A DNA stretch of 64,000 bases from Symbiodinium natans (GCA_905221605.1 CAJNDS010002414.1:262710-326709); one strand, 5' to 3'; shown: positions 29,801 to 38,036, counted from the stretch's first letter. Notes: generated by a model from the sequence alone, not told the origin. A program made the numbers and translations.

Positions 29801-30708
29801 TGTGCAGGTTAGGACGGGTTACGCAGGTAGATGCTGCCCGTGCGCAGGTCGGCGTGCACCGCTATCTCCCCGACGCCAGCGGGGTTCGCGTCAAATGGCG
29901 GCTTGCATTCATCGCCGAGGACGGTGCGCTCACGCTTTCAGAGGGGACTCGTCCGGCCCACGAAGCGGTTTCCGTCAGGGAGATCATTTCCAAGATCGAC
30001 CTGAACCGCGACGGCGTGCTTGCTGCAGCCTCGGCCAGAAAGTTGGACAAGGGAGCGTACTCGTTGCAGGACAGGACGCTCGAGAGAGCGTCTCGCGCCA
30101 GCACGGGTGTGCTCTCGATCCGAGAGGCCCTCGCGGACCTCTTGGTCGCGGAACCCCGCGTGTTGCAGCCTAGGGCTTCCCCAGAGTCGGGTGCTGTCGA
30201 GAGTTGGTTCCGGCAGTATTTCCTTGGAGGGGTTGCCGATGTCTTAGAGGTTGCTTGGGGTGACGCGGTCGTTTCCGACGCGGCTAGGAGGCACGGGTAC
30301 AGGGTTGTTCCAGCTTTTGTGCAAGGCAAGCAGGCCTACGGGATCGCCTGGAACCTGGCCGCAGAAGGGCACTTAGAGGCAATTAGCGGCGCTGTTTCGC
30401 GCGCAGAGCCGAAGGTGCTCGTGATTGGGCTTGAGGGCAAGAATGTGCCCCGAGCTTTCCTTCAGCTAGTCGTCCGGTGTGCGCAGGAACGCACGCGCGC
30501 GGGCGCCCACGTCGCGCTGCATTTGCAGGCACAAAAGGGCGAGTGGGAACCCTGGCGGCTAGAGGAGTGGGGCGCCTGTTTGGGACGCTCGCAGAGCCAC
30601 GCTGGCCTTGGGCTTTTGTGCGGGCTGACATATGCCAGTTCGCGCGGGCCAGTGGCCGCGACAACCTCGTTGAGAGCGGGGCCCTGTGGCTCGCCGATTT
30701 CAGCTTAG
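26770..30708 (+). CDS. ORF2: integrase with BAH-like and methyltransferase-like tail
   Basis: 1312 codons in the +1 frame relative to ORF1, overlapping it by 116 nt, so it may be reached by frameshifting or splicing. Residues 1-560 are element-specific, with a Cys pair (CICG...CPAC) near 177-195. Integrase: HHCC zinc site (H588, H594, C625, C628) and catalytic D657, D717 and E753. The second spacing is exactly D-x35-E. A GPY/F-like C-terminus has LTGPWRVLE near 897. About 994-1090 resembles a BAH fold (LGDRIAYRG...VKWRL). About 1142 to the end resembles the N-terminal half of the cytosine-C5-methyltransferase-like domains seen in dinoflagellate retroelements (DVLEVAWGDAVVSDAARRHG). Where a catalytic P-C loop is expected it reads VLVIGLEGKN, so it is probably inactive. 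The domain continues in another frame at 30.58-30.87 kb. Confidence 0.88.
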   Translation: MRIPTGLPRILIAGPAGSQGPRRSSVRVDLLTSCAKVLREASGFRPQFLVGLGQGGLVTAVLRWPLVVELTLQARNLQRKEARAVGEAWAGIKAIWAVRPRLWRTQQGHLEVAEACPELKKDFPEPPLRGFGIVGKQALGAEVLRSLRLDAVRSIDDASIRGMLDEPSRPLSDHEGLCICGKRTYLFSRCPACIEKEAVDISVEIAEREEPEPPLEGDLEAHEVGLEVNSVLATLDRTGGLVRVRSSTLQQWAVGFRTTPKDAPVPTAYGMLSGKIWKKSHSMKLSLGSQHKDLSKWGDVKPYWTTWVVREDGAVVAGHNCSPLNVVQGDIVVHWSSVVNWHGHRHVVNEQCEVLWRSNGKEVALDPSFGKLIALVGRVTQVIGWRATGEASDPRSSTRQASRVLAQFSSSNEGVEGHWTAGAISRGKNANECKLKGRVLAFMGEEHKGPAVVLELVSHSPILCIWDHSSTKVKVEFKGGVPSLSLIAGEDENRREQLAVEARDAANISEFRVTGSLRTAWYEGQRRDPSLAGSIRKPEPPMEISGDGLLEREVTLRTGQTVVVPVVPNGAAGANGVTWRRACYNSVHCGVLGAHRSAEVTVKLLERAVWWPDLEKDARTWVAKCLACIKGRSRPTKVEARAVKCGAETCWQEVSVDCEGPNREDREGHRYSLTYFDCLSHAVLLEPMRSLTHAEVRRAFVRCVLRSRTIPSLIRSDRGPEFKNALMAELSAMLGTEWRFSAPLRPCELGANERVHQEVQKVLGAVVRQVGASLSEAWSDWLVVAEYVIDNTPGPHGYTPRDLERSWSLALPLEKDVLRDALQFEPISDWARSQFKQFSELAAAVREHWTRSSEARAKLANRHRRTVDLKPGDRVVWNAPRARSEGAGRVPWKPGLTGPWRVLEVKGHRLTLEPVSMESGGTSSARRGPMEAHAEDCILVPADADGAESREPVVFEDDGTGGDDSSRPSLGQQVQGDAKQVEFTLTRRGRDFVLRLGDRIAYRGVGGGPKVCRLGRVTQVDAARAQVGVHRYLPDASGVRVKWRLAFIAEDGALTLSEGTRPAHEAVSVREIISKIDLNRDGVLAAASARKLDKGAYSLQDRTLERASRASTGVLSIREALADLLVAEPRVLQPRASPESGAVESWFRQYFLGGVADVLEVAWGDAVVSDAARRHGYRVVPAFVQGKQAYGIAWNLAAEGHLEAISGAVSRAEPKVLVIGLEGKNVPRAFLQLVVRCAQERTRAGAHVALHLQAQKGEWEPWRLEEWGACLGRSQSHAGLGLLCGLTYASSRGPVAATTSLRAGPCGSPISA

Positions 30709-30874
30709 AATCGGTAGGTTTGAGGTGTAGTAGGCCGGATGCGTTAGGCGCAGTGCAGCACAAGCACGTTGGGCGCGCGCAAGCCGACTACAACCTCATA
30801 GGGGCGGCTTTCTGCGCATCGCTCCAGGACCTTGGTCTGAGGGGCGCAGAAGAGCTGTGCACCGCTGCAGTTGA
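30576..30874 (+). CDS. Continuation of methyltransferase-like domain in a shifted frame
   Basis: Frame 3 (-1 relative to ORF2) reads WAFVRADICQFARASGR, then the Cys/His part RCSRPDALGAVQHKHVG, then YNLIGAAFCASLQDLG. This matches the second half of the same retroelement methyltransferase-like domain, so the true reading passes from ORF2 into this frame near 30.58 kb. A second -1 step near 30.87-30.90 kb leads into the RT frame. These could be programmed shifts, decay or sequencing indels. Confidence 0.55.
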
Positions 30875-32587
30875 AAGCTTTCCAGCCACTGCGGGTGCGA
30901 TAGCGCCGCGGCTGCGCCACAGCCCTCTCCAGTCGTTCCCCTCCCGGACGTGCGCTCGGGCGAGGACCTCACGCCAGCAGAGCGTGCGGAGCTGGATAAG
31001 GAGGTGGATAAGTATGCCGCTGAGAAGGAAGCGTTTTGGCGGACCAAGGCGGACGCCAAGGACTGGGATTCCGTCCGGGCTGACCTTGAGGTCTATGCTC
31101 TTGCGGGCGAGAAGGTCGCGGAGGATCCTAGGCGCACCGAGGCCTATAGAGACCTCGTATGGTCGGGTTTGAAGATCGAGCCTGGACCAACCAGACCAGG
31201 GCTGACCGATGCTGACATCGCAGCCGTCAGGGAGGTCGTACGGCGAAAGGCCGCTGGGTTCTGGGTGGAGGACACCACCAGGACCACGGTCAGGAAGTTC
31301 GCCCATGACTGCATTCCCACCGGGCCGCCGGTCTCGTCCCAGCCTCACAGTTTGAGGGGCGAGTCCGCGCAATGGGTCGACGACAAGCTTGAAGAAGAAT
31401 GCAAGCGGGGTCAGTTGATCCGCGGCAGCTCGGCTTGGGGATCTGCGCCGTTTCCGACCAAGGAAATGCCCAGCTACAAGCGGCATAGGAAGCGACGCTT
31501 GGTGGTTGACTACCGCCGTGTGAATGCCCGAATTAAGCGCTCCACGTACTATTGTCGGCGGGGTAGCGATGTGCTCGCCGCCGCAGTAGGTTCGGTTTGG
31601 TATACCTTCGTGGATGCGGTTAGTGGGTTTAATCAAATTAGGAACACCAAGCGTGCTCGCGAGGTGTTGGCCATTGTGGCAAGATCAGGGAAATATCTCC
31701 CTGTCGGCCTCACCTTTGGCCCGATTAACGGCCCAGATGATTTCAACTTTGTGGTTGATAGGGCCTATGCCCCCGGCAGAGGTAGGCGCCTTAAGTATAC
31801 TAAGGAGTGGATAGCCTACGTGGATGATCTTACTGTTAGGACGGGTAGGGTCATTGATGGGCAGTTTTTCACTGATGCCCAAGCCGAGGGGGCGGTGCGC
31901 GAAGCGTGCGCCAAAGGGGCAGTCGCAGCTCCGCAGAGCGCGTCGTCTGCTCTTGAAGCCTTAGGCGTTCGCGGTGCGCACAACACCAAGCGCGCGAACC
32001 ATGACGCGGCGCGCTCAGACCAGAATCACCCCACGCGCGTTCTGATGCTCAGGATGTTGGGGCTGTTCGGGTGTTTCTGTGTTCAGGGCGGGTGTTTTTG
32101 GGGCGGGCCGTTTCCCAGGTCGCCGGTCTGCGGGCAGAAGGATTTTTCGTCGTTCGTTGCGTGCAGCTTCGTTCCTCTGTCTCGCAGCCAGTGTTTTGCA
32201 AGCAGGCCTAGAGGTTCGGTCCAAGGTCGAAGCAGAAGCCTTAGAAGCCTTAGAGCCCAGACCTTAAGGAAACTCCCCAAACCCCCGCCGCAGCGGTTCA
32301 AGTGTGTTGTAGAACCTAGGGTAGGTAGTCCCTCCCCGCGTTCGTGCCTGTGCACTGCGCCCCGCTGCGGGTCGCGACCAGACCGCGCGGGAGCGACCGA
32401 TCGGTCGCCCCCTTCGTGGTCAACCACAAGGCCCCGCTGCGGGCCGTGCCCTGGCCGCGCGGGAGCGGCTGCCTACCACTACTGCACACCGGCCCCTTGC
32501 AGCGGGCCGTGTCCTGGCCGCTCAAGGGCGCGTCAGGTTTTCCTCGCCCATCGGAGGTCCAGCAAAGCCGCGGGCCTCAGTGCCGCG
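30875..32587 (+). CDS. N-terminal (fingers/palm) half of reverse transcriptase
   Basis: Open frame with no ATG before the domain, so it is probably reached from upstream by frameshift or splicing. It starts with a Pro-rich linker, then LTPAERAELDKEV, the usual lead-in to gypsy RT. RT motifs follow in order: CIPTGPP, GSSAWGSAPFPTKE, RRLVVDYRRVNARI, motif A with FVDAVSGFNQI (Asp codon 31613), VGLTFGPINGP, and the catalytic YVDD (31817-31828). The sequence leaves homology soon after (about 31,990) without the thumb or RNase H, which are instead in ORF1. Downstream, about 32.0-32.58 kb, is a GC-rich spacer with three hairpins. The frame stays open into the Tpt1 domain, so a fused product is also possible. 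Confidence 0.88.
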
Positions 32588-33517
32588 ATGGGTGGAGGAG
32601 GGTCGAAGGGCAGGGGCAAGAGCAAGAGTCCAGGCCCTAAGGGCCGAAAGGGCCCGCCCACGATCGACGACGTGCAGCGTATGCTAGTCCGACGCATGCG
32701 GCACGGCGAAGCTGGTTGTAGAGGCCGGTTCGGTCCGGGCGGCCTCTACCCGGTTGATGAGTTGATCGAACAACTCGGCATCACCATCAACCAGTACAAC
32801 CAGGCGGTCGCGCACGACGCCAACCAGCGGAAACCGAGGTTGGATACCTCGCACGCTGGCTTCTTGCGTGCCTTTCAAGGCCACTCGGCCGATTGCGGCC
32901 ATCCTATGGGGTTCATGATGGAGGGCCTAAGTGAGACCGCCATCAACGATCTTATAGAGCGGTATGGCCCGGCCATGTGGCACGGCACGGACCTGCATGT
33001 CGTGCCAAGCCTGATTCAGAATGGCTTGATCCCCGGCGGCGGGCCGGGAGGCCGCCTCGGGGTGCACTACGTCCTAGGGCACTGCCCCACGCAGTGGGAG
33101 GACGGGAGACGCGGGTTCCGCCGCGGATCGACTTGCATAGTCGAGGTCCGGTTGGCGGTCCTGCGGGACGCCGGAGTGCCTATCTATGCGGGAGCAGATG
33201 GGGTGGCTCTCACTGGCCAGATTAGAGCCACCGGCATCTCCCGCATCTGGGCACTCCCCAAAGGCTCACCTGTTTGCTCAGTCTTAATAGCTGAGTTAGA
33301 AGTGGATCGGTTGATCCAGCATGTCGACCTAAGGAGTTTAGGCGACACCAGTGCGGGCCCCCACCCGCCGTTGGGGCGAGGACCGAAACTGGGCACGGTC
33401 CAAGCGTCCCAAGCTGCTGCGGCCAGCAGTGGCGCGGCGAGCTCCTCGACGGTTGTGCTGGCCCCTGCGGGCCGTGTCATGGCCGCGCGGGGCCGCCCAA
33501 CCTGTTACCCCTCCTAA
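32588..33517 (+). CDS. Tpt1/KptA-type RNA 2'-phosphotransferase domain
   Basis: 309 codons from an internal ATG (MGGGGSKGRGKSK), in the same open frame as the RT half. The family transfers the 2'-phosphate of an RNA junction to NAD+. The Arg-His-Arg-Arg set known for Tpt1 can be placed: RH in VRRMRHGEAG (38-39), R in FLRAFQGHS (94), and R in GFRRGSTC (178 or 179). Further family marks are GLYPVDELIEQL (the 'GWVxVdeLL' element), RAFQGHS itself, MWHGTDL (132-134), LIQNGLIPGG, GRLGVHYV (156-160) and GVPIYAGADGVALTGQI. The basic Gly/Lys tail at the start may bind nucleic acid. Two element hairpins lie inside the coding sequence, one (33038-33056) within the catalytic Gly-rich loop. The family is recognised from memory; no search was run. 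Confidence 0.82.
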   Translation: MGGGGSKGRGKSKSPGPKGRKGPPTIDDVQRMLVRRMRHGEAGCRGRFGPGGLYPVDELIEQLGITINQYNQAVAHDANQRKPRLDTSHAGFLRAFQGHSADCGHPMGFMMEGLSETAINDLIERYGPAMWHGTDLHVVPSLIQNGLIPGGGPGGRLGVHYVLGHCPTQWEDGRRGFRRGSTCIVEVRLAVLRDAGVPIYAGADGVALTGQIRATGISRIWALPKGSPVCSVLIAELEVDRLIQHVDLRSLGDTSAGPHPPLGRGPKLGTVQASQAAAASSGAASSSTVVLAPAGRVMAARGRPTCYPS

Positions 33518-33574
33518 GGCCGCGCCTAAGGCCAAAGGGCGTGCTGTACCCTAGGCGCAACGTCCCTGGCCCCA

Positions 33575-36337
33575 ATGTCCTCGAGGCCGAAGACTCGCTC
33601 GAGGAAGAGGCAGCCCAAGAAGATGAAGGTGTCGAAGGAAGATAGTTCCAGCTCGGATCTTCCCGACACGCGGGCGCCCCAAGCCGCGGTCAAGGTGAAG
33701 GAGGACGAAGAGCCCGCTGGCGGGGCCCAGGCCGAGAGCACAGAGGAAGGATTCCTCGAGCTTGGCCAATCGGTGGTCAGCAGCGCGAAGGAGTACCTCG
33801 CGCGGTCCGAAGCTCTTCTGAGAGCGCAGAAGCTCCAGTCGAAGATACTGGAGGTGGCGGGAACCGCGATGGTGAAGCTAGAAAAGATCACCAAGCGTGA
33901 GGAATCCCTCAAAACTCTGCGCCGTGAGGGAGAGAATCGGGCGGCCGGGGAAGGCGCCGACGGGGAAGAGGTGTCTGACGATGGTCAGGATGCCCCCGGG
34001 GGTGCGGGATCGAGCAGTTCCGCCAGGCCTTCAAGAGGCGGGACCGTCCAGTCCGCCCCGGCCCCAGAGGTGCCTCGCCCCAACGCTGACGGCCACTATG
34101 GATGCTCAGCTCCTGGATGCGGGCTGGCCTGTGAGTCGCTGGTGCAATACCACTTGCATCAGGCGGCCTGCCATGGCGCCTCTCTTCCGCCCAACCTGGG
34201 GATCAGCCCCTCCGCACCTCTTGACCCTTTTCGTCAAGACTGGCGGGGACGGTTGTTCCGCCGAGGAAAGGACGGTGGGTATGGGGAGGTGCCCATGCTC
34301 CGAGTGATTCGGTACCACAAAGCCAACGGGTACGATCACTCTAAGGTCCCGCTCCTGAAGAGAAGGGACCGAATCCAGCTTGAGGACGGATCGCACCACA
34401 TTTATGGTGGTAGTCATCCACCGGGGTGGCTTCGCGATGACCCCGAGCTGGATCCCGCTCCAGAGAGTAGCGGTGGAGGGTCCACGCCCAAGAGCGAGCC
34501 CACGGAGGAGGCCGAGCCGGGACCTCCGCGGGAGGCCGCTCCGCGCGGGCGGGCCCTCGAGCCGCCGACGAGCGACGTTCAGCAACGCCTTGCAGAGCGT
34601 CGTTCCAAGCGGGATTACTCGCCAGACCTGGTAACGCCTCTTGACGATCTCCATGCCCAGGAGATCGATTCCTTCTTCGCGGGCGACCCAGCCGCGGACA
34701 GCCTTGACGTCATTTTGACGCGCGCCGAGGTTCGCACTGAGTCCCACCTCAACGTTGGCCGGGAGCAAAAAGAGCCCCTGGTCAAGGAGGAACAGGAGGA
34801 GGAAGCTGAGGTTGTCAAGGACGAGGAGGTCTCGGTTGAGATGGAGGCAGGCACCGCGGATGAGGCGGACGATGTCGCCCTCCCAGCCAACCGAGCCTAC
34901 GTCGAAGGCCGCTTTTACCCCTACGGCAGCTGGCGGTGCTTCTTCTGCGAAGCCATCAACCCGGTTACCGAGGACCAGTGCCTCACCACGCACGCGGGCG
35001 GCCCGAATGCGGGTGCCCCGTGCGACGGCCGATGGATCAACGGGATCGACATCGGGTGGTGGGAGGTAGACCCTCAAACCGCGCCAGGGCAATGGAGGCG
35101 GAGGTTTTCTGCCGAAGAGCTTGAAGAACAACAAGCGCGGGCGGATGCCGCGAGGCTTCTCAGCGATGAGGAACTCGCTGAAGCCCTCCAGGCGGCCGAG
35201 GAGGCGCAGGCGGCCGAGCGCGCCAAGAAGCGAGAGCGGCGCCAGGCGGAGAAGGCGGAGCGCGATGATCACATCAGCGAGGCGCTCCGCATAGCAGGGT
35301 GGCAGTGCCCTAACTGCTATGAATGGAATCTTTCATTCAGGCAGCTGTGCTTTCGCTGCAGCACCCCTCTCCGTTTGGCAGAGGTCGTCTCTCGCGGGAT
35401 CCCTGATCCGCGGCGTGGCGAAGAGAGGGACTCTGGCTCCGAAAGCAGCCAGGACGAGCTGGAGTACGAGATCCTTCTGGCCAATCGTGCGATGGACCAA
35501 GAAACCATCCAACCTCTTCTTAGAAACAAACACAAGAAGAGGGGCGGTAAGCGACGTCGCGAAGAGGCGACGTACGGCAAGGGCCGCGACCCTTGGAGTG
35601 CTTGGGCAGACGCCCGTGGCAAGGGCCAGGGCAAGCCGAAGGGCAGAGGCAAGTCCGATGCCAAGGGCAAGCCCAAGGGGAGGGGCAGGTACGCCTGGGG
35701 CGCTTACGCCGCGGGCATAGTTGCCGCGCTCCAACCCCGCCCAAGCACAAGCTGGGTCCCAGCCTTCCCGTGCGGGTCGGCCCGGCCGCCGCCAAGTGTT
35801 CCGCTTCCGCCGCGGACCCCCTTTTTCCTGGGTCGCGGGCTCCTCAATCGGTTGATGCACGCCCTCAACGGGAACATCAACGGCTGGTGGGGCCTGGCGG
35901 CTGCAGCGTCGGCGCCGATTGCCTTGCAGTTGCACCGCGGGGCTGCGCATGTTGTCGAGGACTCCATGCACGCGGTTGCAACGATTTCGGCCGACGTGGT
36001 CGAGGAAATCGGTCATGGGGCCAGGCGGACAGTGTGGGTCGCCGGAACAGCCATCACTCTGGTAGTAGTGATCTTGCGCAGCGCTGTTCTGTGGTACGTG
36101 AGTCGTGCCGTTGCCAATCGCATTGCGCATCTGCGACATGGCAACACCGCGGCCCCTGAGGCGCGGCTGTCTCAACTCCTTGGCTCTGAAGCGACGTTTG
36201 AGGTCGCGAGCACTAAGAAAGGGGTGACCCATAAAGTTTGGGTGCACCTCAAGGAGGAGACAGCTGCCTGTGGCTGTCGTGCTTACCTAGCAGAGGGACG
36301 TTGCGGGCATTGCGATGCCGCAATGGAGGATCCCTAG
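33575..36337 (+). CDS. ORF4: zinc-finger, coiled-coil, TM and SWIM protein (truncated by duplication)
   Basis: 920 codons starting at the first ATG after the Tpt1 stop. Basic/acidic low-complexity N-terminus. A C2H2 finger (C-x4-C-x12-H-x4-H) starts at residue 177. A partial RanBP2-like finger (WRCFFCEAINP) lies near 455. A charged coiled coil spans about 510-570. A full RanBP2-type finger (WQCPNCYEWN...LCFRC) spans about 577-596. Then come a KGKG/GRGK-rich stretch (about 690-715), a hydrophobic helix (about 821-843) and a SWIM-type CxC...CxH finger (about 899-912). The stop at 36335 arises in the first unit of a tandem duplication. Without one unit the frame would continue into the PLD domain, so the ancestral product was about 1240 residues. 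No function is known for this combination; it is not an obvious envelope protein because no signal peptide or paired glycoprotein features are seen. Confidence 0.75.
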   Translation: MSSRPKTRSRKRQPKKMKVSKEDSSSSDLPDTRAPQAAVKVKEDEEPAGGAQAESTEEGFLELGQSVVSSAKEYLARSEALLRAQKLQSKILEVAGTAMVKLEKITKREESLKTLRREGENRAAGEGADGEEVSDDGQDAPGGAGSSSSARPSRGGTVQSAPAPEVPRPNADGHYGCSAPGCGLACESLVQYHLHQAACHGASLPPNLGISPSAPLDPFRQDWRGRLFRRGKDGGYGEVPMLRVIRYHKANGYDHSKVPLLKRRDRIQLEDGSHHIYGGSHPPGWLRDDPELDPAPESSGGGSTPKSEPTEEAEPGPPREAAPRGRALEPPTSDVQQRLAERRSKRDYSPDLVTPLDDLHAQEIDSFFAGDPAADSLDVILTRAEVRTESHLNVGREQKEPLVKEEQEEEAEVVKDEEVSVEMEAGTADEADDVALPANRAYVEGRFYPYGSWRCFFCEAINPVTEDQCLTTHAGGPNAGAPCDGRWINGIDIGWWEVDPQTAPGQWRRRFSAEELEEQQARADAARLLSDEELAEALQAAEEAQAAERAKKRERRQAEKAERDDHISEALRIAGWQCPNCYEWNLSFRQLCFRCSTPLRLAEVVSRGIPDPRRGEERDSGSESSQDELEYEILLANRAMDQETIQPLLRNKHKKRGGKRRREEATYGKGRDPWSAWADARGKGQGKPKGRGKSDAKGKPKGRGRYAWGAYAAGIVAALQPRPSTSWVPAFPCGSARPPPSVPLPPRTPFFLGRGLLNRLMHALNGNINGWWGLAAAASAPIALQLHRGAAHVVEDSMHAVATISADVVEEIGHGARRTVWVAGTAITLVVVILRSAVLWYVSRAVANRIAHLRHGNTAAPEARLSQLLGSEATFEVASTKKGVTHKVWVHLKEETAACGCRAYLAEGRCGHCDAAMEDP

Positions 36338-37303
36338 TTTTTGCACGCGGCCCAGCGAGGCGCGGGTCCTGCGCTCACAGACTCCATTCGGAGTACCGCC
36401 TCCGAAGCCCTGGCTAAGGGTAAGGTTGTGTTGGGTTTGGGGAACAGTGAAGGATGTTTCTCCCAACTTGCGGCCAAGAGCCGCGGGCTCTCCTGCTTTC
36501 AGGGGCTCGCGGGTCGTGACCTGGCCGCGGCCCCAGCAGATGGAGCGAGCGCCGCGGACCCCCTTTTTCCTGGGTCGCGGGCTCCTCAATCGGTTGATGC
36601 ACGCCCTCAACGGGAACATCAACGGCTGGTGGGGCCTGGCGGCTGCAGCGTCGGCGCCGATTGCCTTGCAGTTGCACCGCGGGGCTGTGCATGTTGTCGA
36701 GGACTCCATGCACGCGGTTGCAACGATTTCGGCCGACGTGGTCGAGGAAATCGGTCATGGGGCCAGGCGGACAGTGTGGGTCGCCGGAACAGCCATCACT
36801 CTGGTAGTAGTGATCTTGTGCAGCGCTGTTCTGTGGTACGTGAGTCGTGCCGTTGCCAACCGCATTGCGCATCTGCGACATGGCAACACCGCGGCCCCTG
36901 AGGCGCGGCTGTCTCAACTCCTTGGCTCTGAAGCGACGTTTGAGGTCGCTAGCACTAAGAAAGGGGTGACCCATAAAGTTTGGGTGCACCTCAAGGAGGA
37001 GACAGCTGCCTGTGGCTGTCGTGCTTACCTAGCAGAGGGACGTTGCGGGCATTGCGATGCCGCAATGGACACCGCTCGATCCCTAGGGTTTTTGCACGCG
37101 GCCCAGCGAGGCGCGGGTCCTGCGCTCTCAGACTCCATTCGGAGTACCGCCTCCGAAGCCCTGGCTAAGGGTAAGGTTGCGTTGGGTTTGGGGAACAGTG
37201 AAGGATGTTTCTCCCAACTTGCGGCCAAGAGCCGCGGGCTCTCCTGCTTTCAGGGGCTCGCGGGTCGTGACCTGGCCGCGGCCCCAGCAGATGGAGCGAG
37301 CGC
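35811..37303 (+). repeat. Tandem duplication inside the element (742 + 751 bp)
   Basis: Unit 1 is 35811-36552 and unit 2 is 36553-37303. They are nearly identical except for a net 9-bp loss in unit 1 near 36328-36340, made of two small deletions that leave an in-frame TAG between them. The 742-bp spacing is not a multiple of three, so unit 2 is read in a different frame from ORF4. Confidence 0.92.
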
Positions 37304-38036
37304 AGCTCACGCACAGTCCGGCTTCGTGCAACGTGCCGCCACTGCCACTGTGGCGCGCACACCCAGCCGGAGGAACAAGGGCCCAGTCCCCGCTAGGAGT
37401 TCTCCAGTCAAAGAAGCGGAATTCCTTGCGGGCGGGCCATACGTTCAGGCCGCCCAAACGCTGCTTGGGTCTGGAGCAGCAGAGGATGTGATCTACATCC
37501 GGGCGTACAGCTTAGATTGCCCATCCTGCATCGAGGCAATCGAAGCGTCGCTTAGCAAGGGCGCAGGCGTTCGGATTGTCGCCGACATGGGACAATGCCA
37601 CCGCACCAAACTGCAGTGGCAAGCGTTGAAACGCTTGGCGGCTGCAGGCGCCGAGGTGAAGGTGGGTTGCGGCACATCCGTGCGCGACGCCTATGCTCGC
37701 GACGGCCGCGGGGCTAAAGTAGGTACCGGTATCCAAGGGCTTCACCATGCCAAGGCCCTTTGCCTACTGCGGCCTGATGGCGCGGTGGTGCTGATTGGGA
37801 GCCTCAATTTTACCACAAGCAGCAAAGCCAATGCGGAGGCAGGGCTTAGGCTTGAGGTCCCCAAGACGCACCCGGTCGCGCAGTCCTACATCGAGGATTT
37901 CCAGAGGGTGTCGGCTGAGGCATTCTCCCTCGATGAGGCGGTCGCAAGGCGCCCTCAGTTGGAGCGAGCCAGTAGCTCCAACGTTGCTGGCAACGCCACT
38001 CGTGCCCCCAACACTGCTCCACAGGGTATCGAGTAG
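36553..38036 (+). CDS. ORF5: second SWIM copy and phospholipase-D-like nuclease domain
   Basis: Frame 3, open from before the duplication junction to 38036; no convincing start of its own. It repeats the TM and SWIM region of ORF4, continues through about 150 residues of Ala/Ser-rich linker, and ends in a PLD-superfamily domain. That domain shows VIYIRAYSLDCPSCIEAI, VRIVADMGQ, then the HxK site LHHAKALCLL (His codon 37746, Lys codon 37752) and the GSLNFTTSS motif near 37797. One HKD-type site per chain is usual in bacterial Nuc and mitochondrial PLD6 relatives, which act as dimers. Inferred role: a nuclease or phosphodiesterase carried by the element. Confidence 0.75.

Noticed and set aside
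33575-36337. Envelope glycoprotein in ORF4
   Set aside because: It has one hydrophobic helix but no signal peptide, and the protein is dominated by zinc fingers and low-complexity basic stretches.
36315-36552. The ATG at 36315 as the real start of ORF5
   Set aside because: Up to the duplication junction this frame is an off-frame reading of unit 1; the conserved protein starts only after the junction.
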